Counted from the first letter of the stretch, positions 17,168 to 24,852 are shown. The stretch: 64,000 bases of DNA from Rubrolithibacter danxiaensis (GCF_047272945.1 NZ_JBKOPS010000010.1:67360-131359), one strand, 5' to 3'. Notes: generated by a model not told the origin, from the sequence alone. Numbers and translations are program-made.

Positions 17168-17362
17168 ATGGCAACGGAATTAATAAGAATAAGTACACCA
17201 GAGGGGCCGGTAACTTTAAATAAATCGCAGATTACAGCAATAGAACCAATTGAAGAAGGAACTAAAATTCAATTAGAATCACCGCACTATTCATCAAAAT
17301 TACAATCGTTTATTTCTAACGAATCTTACGATAACGTTGTCATGTTATATTTCTCTGTCTGA
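17168..17362 (+). CDS. small conserved-looking protein of unknown function
   Basis: 64 residues, ATG 17168. I do not recognise the family with certainty. The pattern IRISTPEGPVTLNKSQITAIEPIEEGTKIQL, two beta strands with an alternating hydrophobic pattern, resembles short FlbD-like or LytTR-like beta folds. It has no signal peptide or membrane helix. It lies alone between the arsenosugar operon and the orphan receiver gene, with a hairpin after it (17425-17458). Confidence 0.6.
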   Translation: MATELIRISTPEGPVTLNKSQITAIEPIEEGTKIQLESPHYSSKLQSFISNESYDNVVMLYFSV

Positions 17363-17424
17363 TTCCTTCTCTATCAAATTTTTACAAAAGGATTTCATTC
17401 TTCTTCCTATTATTTTCTTATTTT

Positions 17425-17458
17425 GGTAATCGCTTATTTATTGTAAGCGTTAATTACC
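17425..17458 (+). promoter_or_regulatory. hairpin between small gene and receiver gene
   Basis: Inverted repeat ggtaatcgctta (17425-17436) with taagcg (17444-17449) and attacc (17453-17458), followed by tatttttc. It may end transcription of the small gene at 17168 or be a leader hairpin of the receiver gene, whose ATG lies 21 bases further. Confidence 0.5.
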
Positions 17459-17479
17459 TATTTTTCACTTTTCCGCACG

Positions 17480-17863
17480 ATGTTAAGACGAATTTTAATA
17501 TTAGATGATGACCTGGATGTACTGGATATGTTAAATGAAGTTTTAACATATTACGGTTATACAGCTAATATCATTTCCCGCAGCGACGCTATTTTAGAAA
17601 TAATTGAAGAATATAAGCCAGATCTGCTTCTTTTGGATTTCAGGCTATTTGGAAAAAATGGAGGAGAGATCTGTAATATGATTAAAAAAAATCCTGAAAC
17701 CCAGGATTTACCTGTTATTATTATTTCTGCTTACTCTCATTTAGAAAGCGTAAAAGAAGTTTACTGCTGCGATGATATATTACAAAAACCTTTCGACCTG
17801 ACTTCGCTGATGGAAAAAGTAGAAAAACACATCAAACCTTTGAAAAAGGATGTTATAGAGTAA
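17480..17863 (+). CDS. orphan response-regulator receiver protein
   Basis: 127 residues, a receiver domain and nothing else. Visible: acidic pocket DDD (residues 8-10), phospho-acceptor Asp in LLLLDFRLFGKNGG (about Asp54), Ser in IIISAYS and the conserved Lys in LQKPFDL. With no output domain it would act by protein contact. It converges with the PAS protein at 17866 with only a 2-base gap. Confidence 0.92.
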   Translation: MLRRILILDDDLDVLDMLNEVLTYYGYTANIISRSDAILEIIEEYKPDLLLLDFRLFGKNGGEICNMIKKNPETQDLPVIIISAYSHLESVKEVYCCDDILQKPFDLTSLMEKVEKHIKPLKKDVIE

Positions 17864-17865
17864 AA

Positions 17866-19077
17866 TTAACTGCCGTTATTTTTACCAACAGACTTTGGGG
17901 TGTTCCTTTTAAACTCCTGGTTTTGTTTATACAGATCTTTTGTAAGCAGCAGCAACTCAATTTCGTTCTTTTTCTTCTCTGTTATATCAATTAATATGGC
18001 TATATAACAAGCAATCTCACCTTTTTCATTTCTCACCGCCGATACTTCTGCTAAAAACCATATCTCCTGCCCGTTCTTTTTATATTCTAAAATTTCAATT
18101 GGTTCAGGTTTGTTGTTTTCAAGGTAGGCTGTTATGTGTGTATCCTCACTGTCAGAAAATTTTCTTCCGGTTAATAAGTGGCCGAGTTTACCACCTTTCA
18201 TCTCATCTGGCGAGTATCCAGTTAAATTACAATAGCTTTGATTCACAAATTCAATGATGCCTTCCGCATCCGCCATTATTACCCCATTTGTAGTTTTACT
18301 GGCTACCAGGCTCAACTTCTTCAGTTCAAGATGGTACAGGTATTTTGCTGTAACATCTTTAGCAGTACATTGAATCTCTTTAATGCCCTCTTCAATAATT
18401 ATTGGAATAAATGTAAGGCAAACATAAACCTCCCTTTTGTCTTTAGTTAATAATTTAACTTCCGTACTGTTTGCCAGTCCGTTTACAGCCTGCTCAAAAC
18501 CTGCTTTACAATCTTCCCTAAAAGTCGGGTGAATTAATTCCATCAGTGAATGCTGTCGTATCTCCTTATCATGAAAACCAGTTATCTTAAAAAAATTATG
18601 ATTGCTCTTTTTCAGAACAGCATTGGGAGTTAAGACAAATAACGCATCAGGATGATTCAGAAACAAGGAATAATAATAGGAATGATTTATCCGCCGTTGG
18701 TTATTAGCTTCAATAAGGTCGGTTATATCTCTCGAATTTATTACAATACCATTAACTCTGGGATCATCCAACATATTTGAAACCAAAGCTTCTATCCACT
18801 TATAAGTACCGTTCTTACCTCTCATCCGTAGTAAAGGAGCGTGCAACAACTTCTGGTAATTACTTTGATTTAATGTAAAAATTGCGCTGCCAACATCATC
18901 CGGATGTATATAATCAAAAGCACTGGTCCCGATCAGCTCATCAGGAGTATATCCGAGCATTGCAAAAACTGAGTTTCCAACATATACATATCTACCGGAA
19001 GTATCTAAGACAGCATGAAGATCAGTGCTATTTTCAACTATTGCTTCGTAAAATGTATTGTAGGTGATATGCTGCAT
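17866..19077 (-). CDS. PAS-domain protein, histidine kinase core missing
   Basis: 403 residues with three PAS/PAC units (about 6-118, 128-240, 246-372); marks include FAMLGYTPDELIG, EIQCTAKDVTA and FLAEVSAVRNEKGEIACYIAILIDIT. The end reads EIELLLLTKDLYKQNQ then EFKRNTPKSVGKNNGS and stops. In Bacteroidota histidine kinases the helix after the last PAS usually continues as a QFTYIVSHNLR-type phosphorylation motif; here that part is gone, so the gene looks like a kinase that lost its HisKA and ATPase domains. The only DNA downstream is the convergent receiver gene. Sensing domains remain, so it could still signal by protein contact. Confidence 0.85.
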   Translation of the reverse strand: MQHITYNTFYEAIVENSTDLHAVLDTSGRYVYVGNSVFAMLGYTPDELIGTSAFDYIHPDDVGSAIFTLNQSNYQKLLHAPLLRMRGKNGTYKWIEALVSNMLDDPRVNGIVINSRDITDLIEANNQRRINHSYYYSLFLNHPDALFVLTPNAVLKKSNHNFFKITGFHDKEIRQHSLMELIHPTFREDCKAGFEQAVNGLANSTEVKLLTKDKREVYVCLTFIPIIIEEGIKEIQCTAKDVTAKYLYHLELKKLSLVASKTTNGVIMADAEGIIEFVNQSYCNLTGYSPDEMKGGKLGHLLTGRKFSDSEDTHITAYLENNKPEPIEILEYKKNGQEIWFLAEVSAVRNEKGEIACYIAILIDITEKKKNEIELLLLTKDLYKQNQEFKRNTPKSVGKNNGS

Positions 19078-19224
19078 AACTAAATCTTATTGAACCTCTA
19101 TATCAAGTGCAAAGTACTTATACTCATTTTATCGAAATAAGTTATGCTAAAAGTTAAAATAGTATTTATTGTACTGTGGAAACTTTAGAAAAGGGAATTG
19201 AAAATTGAGTAGATCAATCAAAAT

Positions 19225-19252
19225 AAAAAAACCTCCAGCTTACAGCTGAAGG
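19225..19252 (-). terminator. terminator after tRNA-Asn tail copy
   Basis: Arms cctccagct (19232-19240) and agctgaagg (19244-19252) with one mismatch and a 3-base loop, followed on the minus strand by a run of seven T. It is the second copy of the terminator behind tRNA-Asn (19595-19622). Confidence 0.75.
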
Positions 19253-19275
19253 CTCGGCTCCTGAAGCTGGGCTCG
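19244..19275. repeat. direct repeat copy 1 (tRNA-Asn tail and trailer)
   Basis: 32 bases identical to 19614-19645, exactly 370 bases away. The repeat covers the acceptor 3-prime half, part of the T-arm and the trailer of tRNA-Asn. Similarity continues to the left through the terminator (19221-19243 against 19591-19613) with compensating stem changes. Confidence 0.95.
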
Positions 19276-19301
19276 TCCCGATAATTATCGGGACAGCGAC
19301 C
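19258..19301 (-). pseudogene. tRNA-Asn 3-prime fragment interrupted by a palindrome
   Basis: On the minus strand this reads GGTCGCT, a 20-base palindrome, then GAGCCCAGCTTCAGGAG. Outside the palindrome it equals the 3-prime end of the tRNA-Asn at 19628-19701; four bases of the T-arm (ggtt on this strand) are replaced. It cannot fold as a tRNA and lacks the 5-prime half. It begins right at the stop codon of the GIY-YIG gene. Confidence 0.9.
19275..19294. repeat. 20-base perfect palindrome inside tRNA fragment
   Basis: gtcccgataattatcgggac equals its own reverse complement. It sits exactly where the T-arm stem and loop of the tRNA fragment should be. Palindromes with a CCCGAT-ATCGGG core occur as dispersed repeats in some Bacteroidota genomes (from memory, not checked); here I noted only one copy in the window. 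Confidence 0.9.
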
Positions 19302-19589
19302 TTAACTATACATTTTCTTCAATCGAACACTTATTTCAGGATATATTTTCAAATCATTTAGGTATTTCCTTGATTTCATCTTTTTAATATGCCGCTCTAT
19401 TGCCAAAGCCTGTTTTCTGCAACTGCATTCAATTACATAGTTCAAAATCCAGGGAATGCCATACTTTGTAGATGAGTTAGAAAAGAAACCGTTGTTATGC
19501 TGTTCTATACGCTCGGACAGATTTTCGGTTTGCCCTATATAGTATTTATTAGCTGAGGATGAATAAAGTATGTAAACCCAATAAGTCAT
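19302..19589 (-). CDS. GIY-YIG nuclease family protein
   Basis: 95 residues, a single GIY-YIG domain: WVYILYSSSANKYYIGQT holds the two motif strands (VYI and YYIG), Arg lies in SERIEQHN and the metal-binding Glu in ALAIERHIKKMKSRKYLNDL. Stand-alone copies of this size are common in Bacteroidota and their targets are unknown. The gene lies between the terminator of a complete tRNA-Asn and a duplicated tRNA-Asn tail that starts at its stop codon, so it looks like an insertion that carried or created its own tRNA end, as homing or site-specific elements do. It has a start ATG at 19589, 5 bases before the T run of the upstream terminator. Confidence 0.92.
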   Translation of the reverse strand: MTYWVYILYSSSANKYYIGQTENLSERIEQHNNGFFSNSSTKYGIPWILNYVIECSCRKQALAIERHIKKMKSRKYLNDLKIYPEISVRLKKMYS

Positions 19590-19594
19590 TAAAT

Positions 19595-19622
19595 AAAAAA
19601 CCCTCAGCTACATAGCTGAAGG
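19595..19622 (-). terminator. terminator of the tRNA-Asn pair
   Basis: Arms ccctcagcta (19601-19610) and tagctgaagg (19613-19622) with one mismatch; on the minus strand six T follow. It ends the tRNA-Asn transcript just before the GIY-YIG gene. Confidence 0.8.
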
Positions 19623-19645
19623 CTCGGCTCCTGAAGCTGGGCTCG
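19614..19645. repeat. direct repeat copy 2 (inside tRNA-Asn)
   Basis: Partner of the repeat at 19244-19275. This copy is part of the complete tRNA-Asn gene and its trailer, so it is the original and the other is the duplicate. Confidence 0.95.
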
Positions 19646-19701
19646 AACCAGCGACCCTCTGATTAACAGTCAGATGCTCTAACCAGCTGAGCTATTCAGG
19701 A
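19628..19701 (-). tRNA. tRNA-Asn (anticodon GTT), copy 1
   Basis: 74-nt cloverleaf on the minus strand: acceptor TCCTGAA/TTCAGGA, D-arm AGCTCAGCTGGTTAGAGC, anticodon loop CTGTTAA (GTT), T-arm GCTGGTTCGAGCCCAGC, discriminator G. CCA not encoded. It is the second tRNA of a tandem pair, 21 bases after the other copy. Confidence 0.96.
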
Positions 19702-19722
19702 TTCTGGTTATATTTTTATTTG

Positions 19723-19796
19723 CTCCTGAGGCTGGGCTCGAACCAGCGACCCTCTGATTAACAGTCAGATGCTCTAACCGGCTGAGCTACTCAGGA
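19723..19796 (-). tRNA. tRNA-Asn (anticodon GTT), copy 2
   Basis: 74-nt cloverleaf on the minus strand with acceptor TCCTGAG/CTCAGGA, the same anticodon arm and T-loop as copy 1, discriminator G, no CCA. It differs from copy 1 by a few bases in the acceptor stem, T stem and D-arm, with pairing kept. It is the promoter-proximal gene of the pair. Confidence 0.96.
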
Positions 19797-19879
19797 GTAT
19801 TTCCGGCTTTGGGACTGCAATATTCGGGATTTTAAATTATTTATACAATATTTGTCTGACATTTTTTTAAGATTATAAA

Positions 19880-20800
19880 ATGAGTTTAATTGTTATTGGA
19901 ACGGTGGCTTTTGATGCCATAGAAACACCGTTTGGGAAGACAGATAAAATAGTTGGCGGTGCTGCTACCTATGCAAGTTTAGCAGCTTCTTACTTCTATG
20001 ATAAAGTGAAAATAGTTGCGGTAGTTGGTGATGACTTCAAAAATGAAGATATAAATGAGTTTAAAACTCACGGAATAGATGTAGAGGGACTTCAGGTTAA
20101 AGCCGGACAAAAGTCGTTCTTCTGGGCAGGAAAATATCACAACGATATGAACAGCCGCGACACATTGGTAACAGAACTTAATGTTTTGGCTGACTTTGAT
20201 CCAATTATTCCGGATTCTTATCAGGGCTGCGACTACCTGCTTTTAGGAAACCTTACCCCCCAAATACAAAAAACTACCATCGAGCGTTTAAAGAAAAGGC
20301 CTAAGCTCATTGTGCTTGACACTATGAACTTCTGGATGGACGTGGCTTTGAACGATCTGCTGGAAACAATAAAACTTGTTGATGTACTTACAATCAATGA
20401 TTCGGAGGCCCGCCAGTTATCAGGCGAATACTCTTTAGTAAAAGCTGCAAAAAAGATCCTTGAAATGGGCCCCAAATACCTCATTATAAAAAAAGGAGAA
20501 CACGGCGCCCTCCTGTTTCACGGTGATTTAATTTTTTCTGCTCCAGCCCTTCCCTTAGCTGAAGTATTTGACCCAACGGGCGCAGGCGATACGTTTGCAG
20601 GAGGTTTCATCGGCTACCTCGCTAAAGTGGGAACTATTAATTTCAACAACATGAAAAACGCTATTATTTTCGGTTCGGCATTGGCTTCATTTTGTGTAGA
20701 AAAGTTTGGAACAGAACGGATCACAAACTTAAGTTCTGAAGAAATTACCAGCCGCGTGAATGAATTTATTAAACTGAGCAGTTTCGTTATTGAACAATAA
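19880..20800 (+). CDS. PfkB family sugar kinase
   Basis: 306 residues, ribokinase fold. N-terminal strand SLIVIGTVAFDAIETPFGK, glycine-rich GGAATYASLAASYF, and the C-terminal signature DPTGAGDTFAGGFIGYLA with the catalytic Asp. It phosphorylates a sugar or nucleoside with ATP; the substrate cannot be told from sequence. It stands alone, reading away from the tRNA-Asn pair and converging on the cytochrome b5 gene. Confidence 0.9.
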   Translation: MSLIVIGTVAFDAIETPFGKTDKIVGGAATYASLAASYFYDKVKIVAVVGDDFKNEDINEFKTHGIDVEGLQVKAGQKSFFWAGKYHNDMNSRDTLVTELNVLADFDPIIPDSYQGCDYLLLGNLTPQIQKTTIERLKKRPKLIVLDTMNFWMDVALNDLLETIKLVDVLTINDSEARQLSGEYSLVKAAKKILEMGPKYLIIKKGEHGALLFHGDLIFSAPALPLAEVFDPTGAGDTFAGGFIGYLAKVGTINFNNMKNAIIFGSALASFCVEKFGTERITNLSSEEITSRVNEFIKLSSFVIEQ

Positions 20801-20840
20801 ACCAGCAGAAGTAACAGCTTGCTTGGTGTTAAGTAAACTG

Positions 20841-21077
20841 TTACTTCAACAATCCTACAATCTGGAATTTGTCGAAAACTTTTGCAGTATGAGGAGCATC
20901 CTTTAATTCATCCGTTAAATCCTGCCCCGCCCAATGCTCGTAGTGTTTGCCGTTATTCCAGAGCCGGCTTTTACTTACATCATAGATATTTCCCTCAAAG
21001 GCAACCCATATCTCAGGTTTATCCTGTCCGTTCCTGAGTGCCAGCTGCGATTTTGAGTATGACGGTAAGGCTATCAA
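20841..21077 (-). CDS. small cytochrome b5-like heme protein
   Basis: 78 residues from TTG 21077; no ATG lies near, and TTGA overlaps the upstream stop as in coupled translation. The pattern EIWVAFEGNIYDVSKSRLWNNGKHYEHWAGQDLT and APHTAKVFDKFQIVG fits the short prokaryotic cytochrome b5 proteins, with the heme His in HYEHWAG and APH. It is last in the crtB operon, so it may deliver electrons to a carotenoid-modifying oxygenase; no such gene is seen in this operon. Confidence 0.85.
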   Translation of the reverse strand: MIALPSYSKSQLALRNGQDKPEIWVAFEGNIYDVSKSRLWNNGKHYEHWAGQDLTDELKDAPHTAKVFDKFQIVGLLK

Positions 21078-21757
21078 ATAGTTTTTCCTTTCTTCTTAAA
21101 ATGCTCAAAAAAAAGAATATTTAATAAAATGAGAGAAAGAGAATAAAAATGATCTTCGAAAGGTATTGTTCCAATCCGTATCGCCATATTTTCGGAGTTA
21201 TTATAAAGCACTATCGGCAGCGACGTTAAAACCCCGTTTACAATATAAAATGGCAGTAAGGAAACGATGAAGGCAAGATAAAATCGCCCCAGGAATTTGA
21301 CTTTCCGTAACTCGGCAAAACCAACAAGAACAGGCAGCAGCATAAAGGTTACCAATGTGTATATTCTGTCAAAGTAAAAAATTAGTAGAACGATCGACAA
21401 AGCAATCAGAAACCAACTTATTGAATGAGACACCGGTTGTAAAAAGTCTTTCTTTATATAAAAGTTAAGGCACTCGTATATAAAGATGCAGGCAAATGGA
21501 ACCGTTATAAAAAAGAGAATTTCCTCAAGCGGAAGGTCAAAGAATGCTATTCCAAGTATATAGTTTTCATTAAAACTCCATACCCCGGTTATGGTAAAAA
21601 GACAATCCCAAAGCAGGAACAATAATCCCGAAAGAAAAAGTGAAGGAAAAACGTATCGCCAGGATTTAAAAAACTGAACTTTTTTATCGAACGAAAGAAG
21701 AAGAGGGAAAAGAATAGTGAAAAAATTAATAAGTAAGTACAGGTAATTGCTCTTCAT
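21074..21757 (-). CDS. lycopene cyclase domain protein (heterodimer-type CrtYcd fused)
   Basis: 227 residues from ATG 21757, which overlaps the upstream stop (ATGA); a longer frame to 21802 exists but would overlap the neighbour. About six membrane segments and two repeats of the lycopene cyclase domain, each with the acidic motif: FDLPLEEILFFITVPFACIFIYE near residues 70-92 and IPFEDHFYSL near the end. These enzymes close the ends of lycopene to beta-carotene in the membrane. Its place after crtB supports this. Confidence 0.88.
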   Translation of the reverse strand: MKSNYLYLLINFFTILFPLLLSFDKKVQFFKSWRYVFPSLFLSGLLFLLWDCLFTITGVWSFNENYILGIAFFDLPLEEILFFITVPFACIFIYECLNFYIKKDFLQPVSHSISWFLIALSIVLLIFYFDRIYTLVTFMLLPVLVGFAELRKVKFLGRFYLAFIVSLLPFYIVNGVLTSLPIVLYNNSENMAIRIGTIPFEDHFYSLSLILLNILFFEHFKKKGKTI

Positions 21758-22278
21758 CAGCTCGTGCCCTTTGATAATATTGCCAATTCTTCTGAAGTAC
21801 AACGTTTAGAACTTTTCATAAATGCTATCAGGTTTTTCAGCAAATCTTCATTAACAGTGCCCACCTGTTTGGATTGTATCAATTGAATGATCTTCTTTTT
21901 ATCTGCACTTAAATTTTCACTCATTCCTAAGAAAGAAGGAATATAATGTTCCAGGCTAAATCGTAAGAACCTAATCTCTAAACTTTCCGGTTTTTTTTCT
22001 ACGGCATCTTCCAGCGTTTCTTTCGCGTCTTTCAGATATAACAGCTTATTGTATGGATTCCAGCTATAACGGGCCTTTAATGCCTGGGCGCAACCAAAAT
22101 AGGCGAGTAATTCGGGTGGCAGGTCTTTGCTACTTTTAAGTTTGGTGTATAACTTATCAGCAGATTTTGAATCCTGCAACGCAGCATAATATTCCCTCCG
22201 GATATTATCTATATTTTGCGGTTTACAGGTAAGCGTAATGCAAAAAAGAAAAAAGAAAATAAAAAGTAATCGAATCAT
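21757..22278 (-). CDS. conserved carotenoid-cluster protein of unknown function
   Basis: 173 residues with an N-terminal signal or anchor (IRLLFIFFFLFCITLTCKP; the Cys could be a lipoprotein site). The rest is helical, with LPPELLAYFGCAQALKARYSWNPYNKLLYLKDA and DAVEKKPESLEIRFLRFSLEHYIPSFLG, reminiscent of a TPR-like array. I know no assigned function. It overlaps crtB by 4 bases upstream and the cyclase start downstream, so it is translated with them and likely works at the membrane with the carotenoid enzymes. Confidence 0.75.
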   Translation of the reverse strand: MIRLLFIFFFLFCITLTCKPQNIDNIRREYYAALQDSKSADKLYTKLKSSKDLPPELLAYFGCAQALKARYSWNPYNKLLYLKDAKETLEDAVEKKPESLEIRFLRFSLEHYIPSFLGMSENLSADKKKIIQLIQSKQVGTVNEDLLKNLIAFMKSSKRCTSEELAILSKGTS

Positions 22279-23111
22279 ATTCCCTTAAAACGATTTTGTA
22301 CTAAAGCTAAAGCAAATAAAAAAACTTTCCGTTTATCTGAAATCCGTATCCTTTCTTTAACGATATTTTCGGCAGAGATGTTTTGGATCTTCCTGAAGAG
22401 CTCTTTATAATACATATAAGCGATATAAACACCCTTTCTTACTCCTGCCGGTAAGTTACGGATACCTGCCAATGCATCCTCGAAATCCTGCTCAATTTCC
22501 TGCTCAATTTTTAATTTATCTTCGTTACTAAACGTATGGAAATCAATTCCCGGAAAATATACCCTTCCTCTTTCTTCAAAATCTGCTTTCACATCCCGTA
22601 AAAAATTTACTTTTTGAAAAGCAGAGCCCAGCTTTCTGGCTTGTTCGCAAAGGCTTTGATATAAATGCTCTTTCTGGTGGCAAAAAACTTTCAGACACAT
22701 CAAACCTACAACCTCTGCCGATCCATGGATATATTGTTTATAGCTTTCTTCCGATAAGGCTTTCTGATCCAGGTCCATCTCCATAGAATCTAAAAAACCT
22801 CCTATTAGGGCTTTATCAATATTATATGTATTCACTACAAGCTGAAATGAATGCAATACAGGATTCAAACTAATCTTCTCATCAATCGCCTGGAAGGTTC
22901 TGATCCTAAAATCTCTTAACAGTTCTTTTTTGTTGAAACTGTGAAAAGTATCCACTATTTCATCGGCATATCGTACAAAACCATAAATAGCGTATATTGG
23001 AGCATGGTATTTTTTATCAAAAGCCTTTATACCAAGACTAAAAGAAGAACTGTACTTTCCGGTAATCACCTTGCTGCATTCAAAACAGGTTTCGTTGTAA
23101 AGGTCCATCAT
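22275..23111 (-). CDS. crtB: phytoene synthase
   Basis: 278 residues of the squalene/phytoene synthase family, joining two geranylgeranyl diphosphates. Both Asp-rich motifs are visible: YGFVRYADEIVD (about residues 45-56) and FQKVNFLRDVKADFEERGRVYFP (about 160-182). First gene of a four-gene operon (crtB, unknown, cyclase, cytochrome b5) joined by 4-base overlaps, and divergent from crtI with 74 bases between. A longer form of this region with crtZ is common in relatives; crtZ is not here. Confidence 0.93.
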   Translation of the reverse strand: MMDLYNETCFECSKVITGKYSSSFSLGIKAFDKKYHAPIYAIYGFVRYADEIVDTFHSFNKKELLRDFRIRTFQAIDEKISLNPVLHSFQLVVNTYNIDKALIGGFLDSMEMDLDQKALSEESYKQYIHGSAEVVGLMCLKVFCHQKEHLYQSLCEQARKLGSAFQKVNFLRDVKADFEERGRVYFPGIDFHTFSNEDKLKIEQEIEQDFEDALAGIRNLPAGVRKGVYIAYMYYKELFRKIQNISAENIVKERIRISDKRKVFLFALALVQNRFKGI

Positions 23112-23156
23112 ATGTTTTAAATACGGCAGGGATTAATTTTTAGTTTTAACCAGCCC

Positions 23157-23185
23157 CAAATTAACGTTTAATTATCTTTACTCAA
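23157..23185 (-). promoter_or_regulatory. putative promoter of the crtB operon
   Basis: On the minus strand TTG (complement of 23183-23185) is followed after 18 bases by TTAATTTG (complement of 23157-23164), one mismatch from TAnnTTTG. It abuts the crtI start codon on the other strand, so one regulator could control both directions. Confidence 0.4.
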
Positions 23186-24670
23186 ATGAAGAAAGCAAAA
23201 ATAGCCGTCATCGGATCTGGCTTTGCAGGACTTTCTGCCGCCTCAATGCTGGCTAAGGAAGGACATGAAGTAACAATCTATGAGAAAAACGATCAGCCGG
23301 GTGGCAGGGCAGCTGTATGGCTTAAAGATGGTTTTAAATTTGACATGGGCCCCAGCTGGTACTGGATGCCCGATACATTTGAATCCTATTTTTCCTTGTT
23401 CGATAAGAAACTAAGTGATTACTACACGCTAAAAAGGCTTGATCCGGGATACCGGGTTTATTTTAAAGACGACGATTATATTGATGTTCCGGCCAATGTG
23501 GCGGAATTAAAAAATATTTTTGAACAGCTTGAATCCGGCAGTTCTCTTCAATTGACTAAATTCTTACACCAGGCAGCTTACAAGTATCAGAAAGGCATGA
23601 AGGACTTTGTATTCCGCCCTTCGCTTTCTGTAACGGAATATTTTGACCTTAGCTTATTAAAGGAATGTTTCAGAATTCAGTTATTCAACAGCATGAGCGG
23701 CCATGTACGTCGTTTTTTTACTAATGAGCGGATTATAAAAATACTGGAATTTCCTGTTCTGTTTTTAGGAGCTACTCCGCAAAAAACACCCGCACTATAC
23801 AGCCTGATGAATTATGCTGATCTGGTTTTGGGAACATGGTATCCCCAGGGGGGAATGAATGAAATTGTAAAAGCGCTGGTTTCTCTCGCTGAAGAGCAGG
23901 GAGTCCAAATCTGTTTAAACAGCGAAGTTCAACAAATTGAAGTATCAGAAGGCAAAGCAACAGGAGTACATACAAAAGATAATTTTTATCCTGCCGATAT
24001 TGTAATTTCGAATGCCGATTACCAGCACACCGACAAAAAGCTGCTTGAAGAACGCTATCAAAACTATTCTGCCAGGTATTGGGAAAGCAGGGTGCTTTCG
24101 CCTTCCTGCTTATTGTTTTATATCGGGATAAATAAAAAAGTAGAAAATATACAGCACCACAATCTTTTCTTCGACCGTGATTTTGATCAGCACGCTAAAG
24201 AGATTTACCAAAATCCTGAATGGCCCTCTAACCCTCTTTTCTACGTTTGCTGTACTTCTAAAACCGACAAAACAGTAGCACCCTCCGGCTGCGAAAATTT
24301 ATTTTTCTTAATGCCCGTAGCTCCCGGATTACCGGATACGGAAGAGAACAGAGAACGTTATTATGATATATTGTTGGATCGCTTTGAAAAGATCACAGGA
24401 GAGAAAATCCGAAACAATGTTGTGGTAAAAAGAAGTTACGCACTAAAAGACTTTAGCAATGATTACCACTCGTTTAAAGGAAATGCGTATGGCCTTGCAA
24501 ATACCTTAACACAAACGGCTTTTCTGAAACCCAAAATACAGTCTAAAAAAGTTAAAAACTTATTTTTTACCGGCCAGCTTACAGTACCAGGGCCAGGCGT
24601 TCCACCAGCTTTGATATCCGGACAGGTAACAGCGAAAGAAGCAACCAGATTTTTGCAGAATAACTTGTAA
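23186..24670 (+). CDS. crtI: phytoene desaturase
   Basis: 494 residues. N-terminal FAD-binding Rossmann motif KIAVIGSGFAGLSAASMLAKEGHEVTIYEKN, family signature PGGRAAVWLKDGFKFDMGPSWYW, and C-terminal LFFTGQLTVPGPGVPPALISGQ. It introduces double bonds into phytoene to give lycopene. Divergent from crtB. ATG 23186 lies only 6 bases after a TATCTTTA element, so a very short leader is possible. Confidence 0.95.
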   Translation: MKKAKIAVIGSGFAGLSAASMLAKEGHEVTIYEKNDQPGGRAAVWLKDGFKFDMGPSWYWMPDTFESYFSLFDKKLSDYYTLKRLDPGYRVYFKDDDYIDVPANVAELKNIFEQLESGSSLQLTKFLHQAAYKYQKGMKDFVFRPSLSVTEYFDLSLLKECFRIQLFNSMSGHVRRFFTNERIIKILEFPVLFLGATPQKTPALYSLMNYADLVLGTWYPQGGMNEIVKALVSLAEEQGVQICLNSEVQQIEVSEGKATGVHTKDNFYPADIVISNADYQHTDKKLLEERYQNYSARYWESRVLSPSCLLFYIGINKKVENIQHHNLFFDRDFDQHAKEIYQNPEWPSNPLFYVCCTSKTDKTVAPSGCENLFFLMPVAPGLPDTEENRERYYDILLDRFEKITGEKIRNNVVVKRSYALKDFSNDYHSFKGNAYGLANTLTQTAFLKPKIQSKKVKNLFFTGQLTVPGPGVPPALISGQVTAKEATRFLQNNL

Positions 24671-24818
24671 GTATTTTTATTATATCTAAATACATATTTG
24701 AAAATGAAAACAATAAAGCAATTTTCCCGATCGCTTTTTCAAAACTTATTCAGTTAGCAGCTCCTTCTGAATAAAAGCGGATAAAAAAGGATGTAGGAAA
24801 AACCGATGTAAAAAGAAT

Positions 24819-24852
24819 AAAAAAAGAGCGGCAGGCTGGCACCTGACGCTCT
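24819..24852 (-). terminator. terminator after the sigma factor gene
   Basis: Stem agagcg (24825-24830) with cgctct (24847-24852), extended by cagg/cctg inside, and a T run on the minus strand (24818-24824). The 150 bases between it and crtI hold nothing I can support. Confidence 0.75.

Noticed and set aside
17863..17866. Classic two-component pair formed by the PAS protein and the receiver
   Set aside because: The PAS protein has no kinase domain and the genes converge rather than form an operon.
19242..19301. Third functional tRNA-Asn
   Set aside because: The 5-prime half and anticodon arm are absent and the T-arm is replaced.
24704..24757. 17-codon frame after crtI
   Set aside because: Too short, no ribosome site of note, no composition signal; could be chance.
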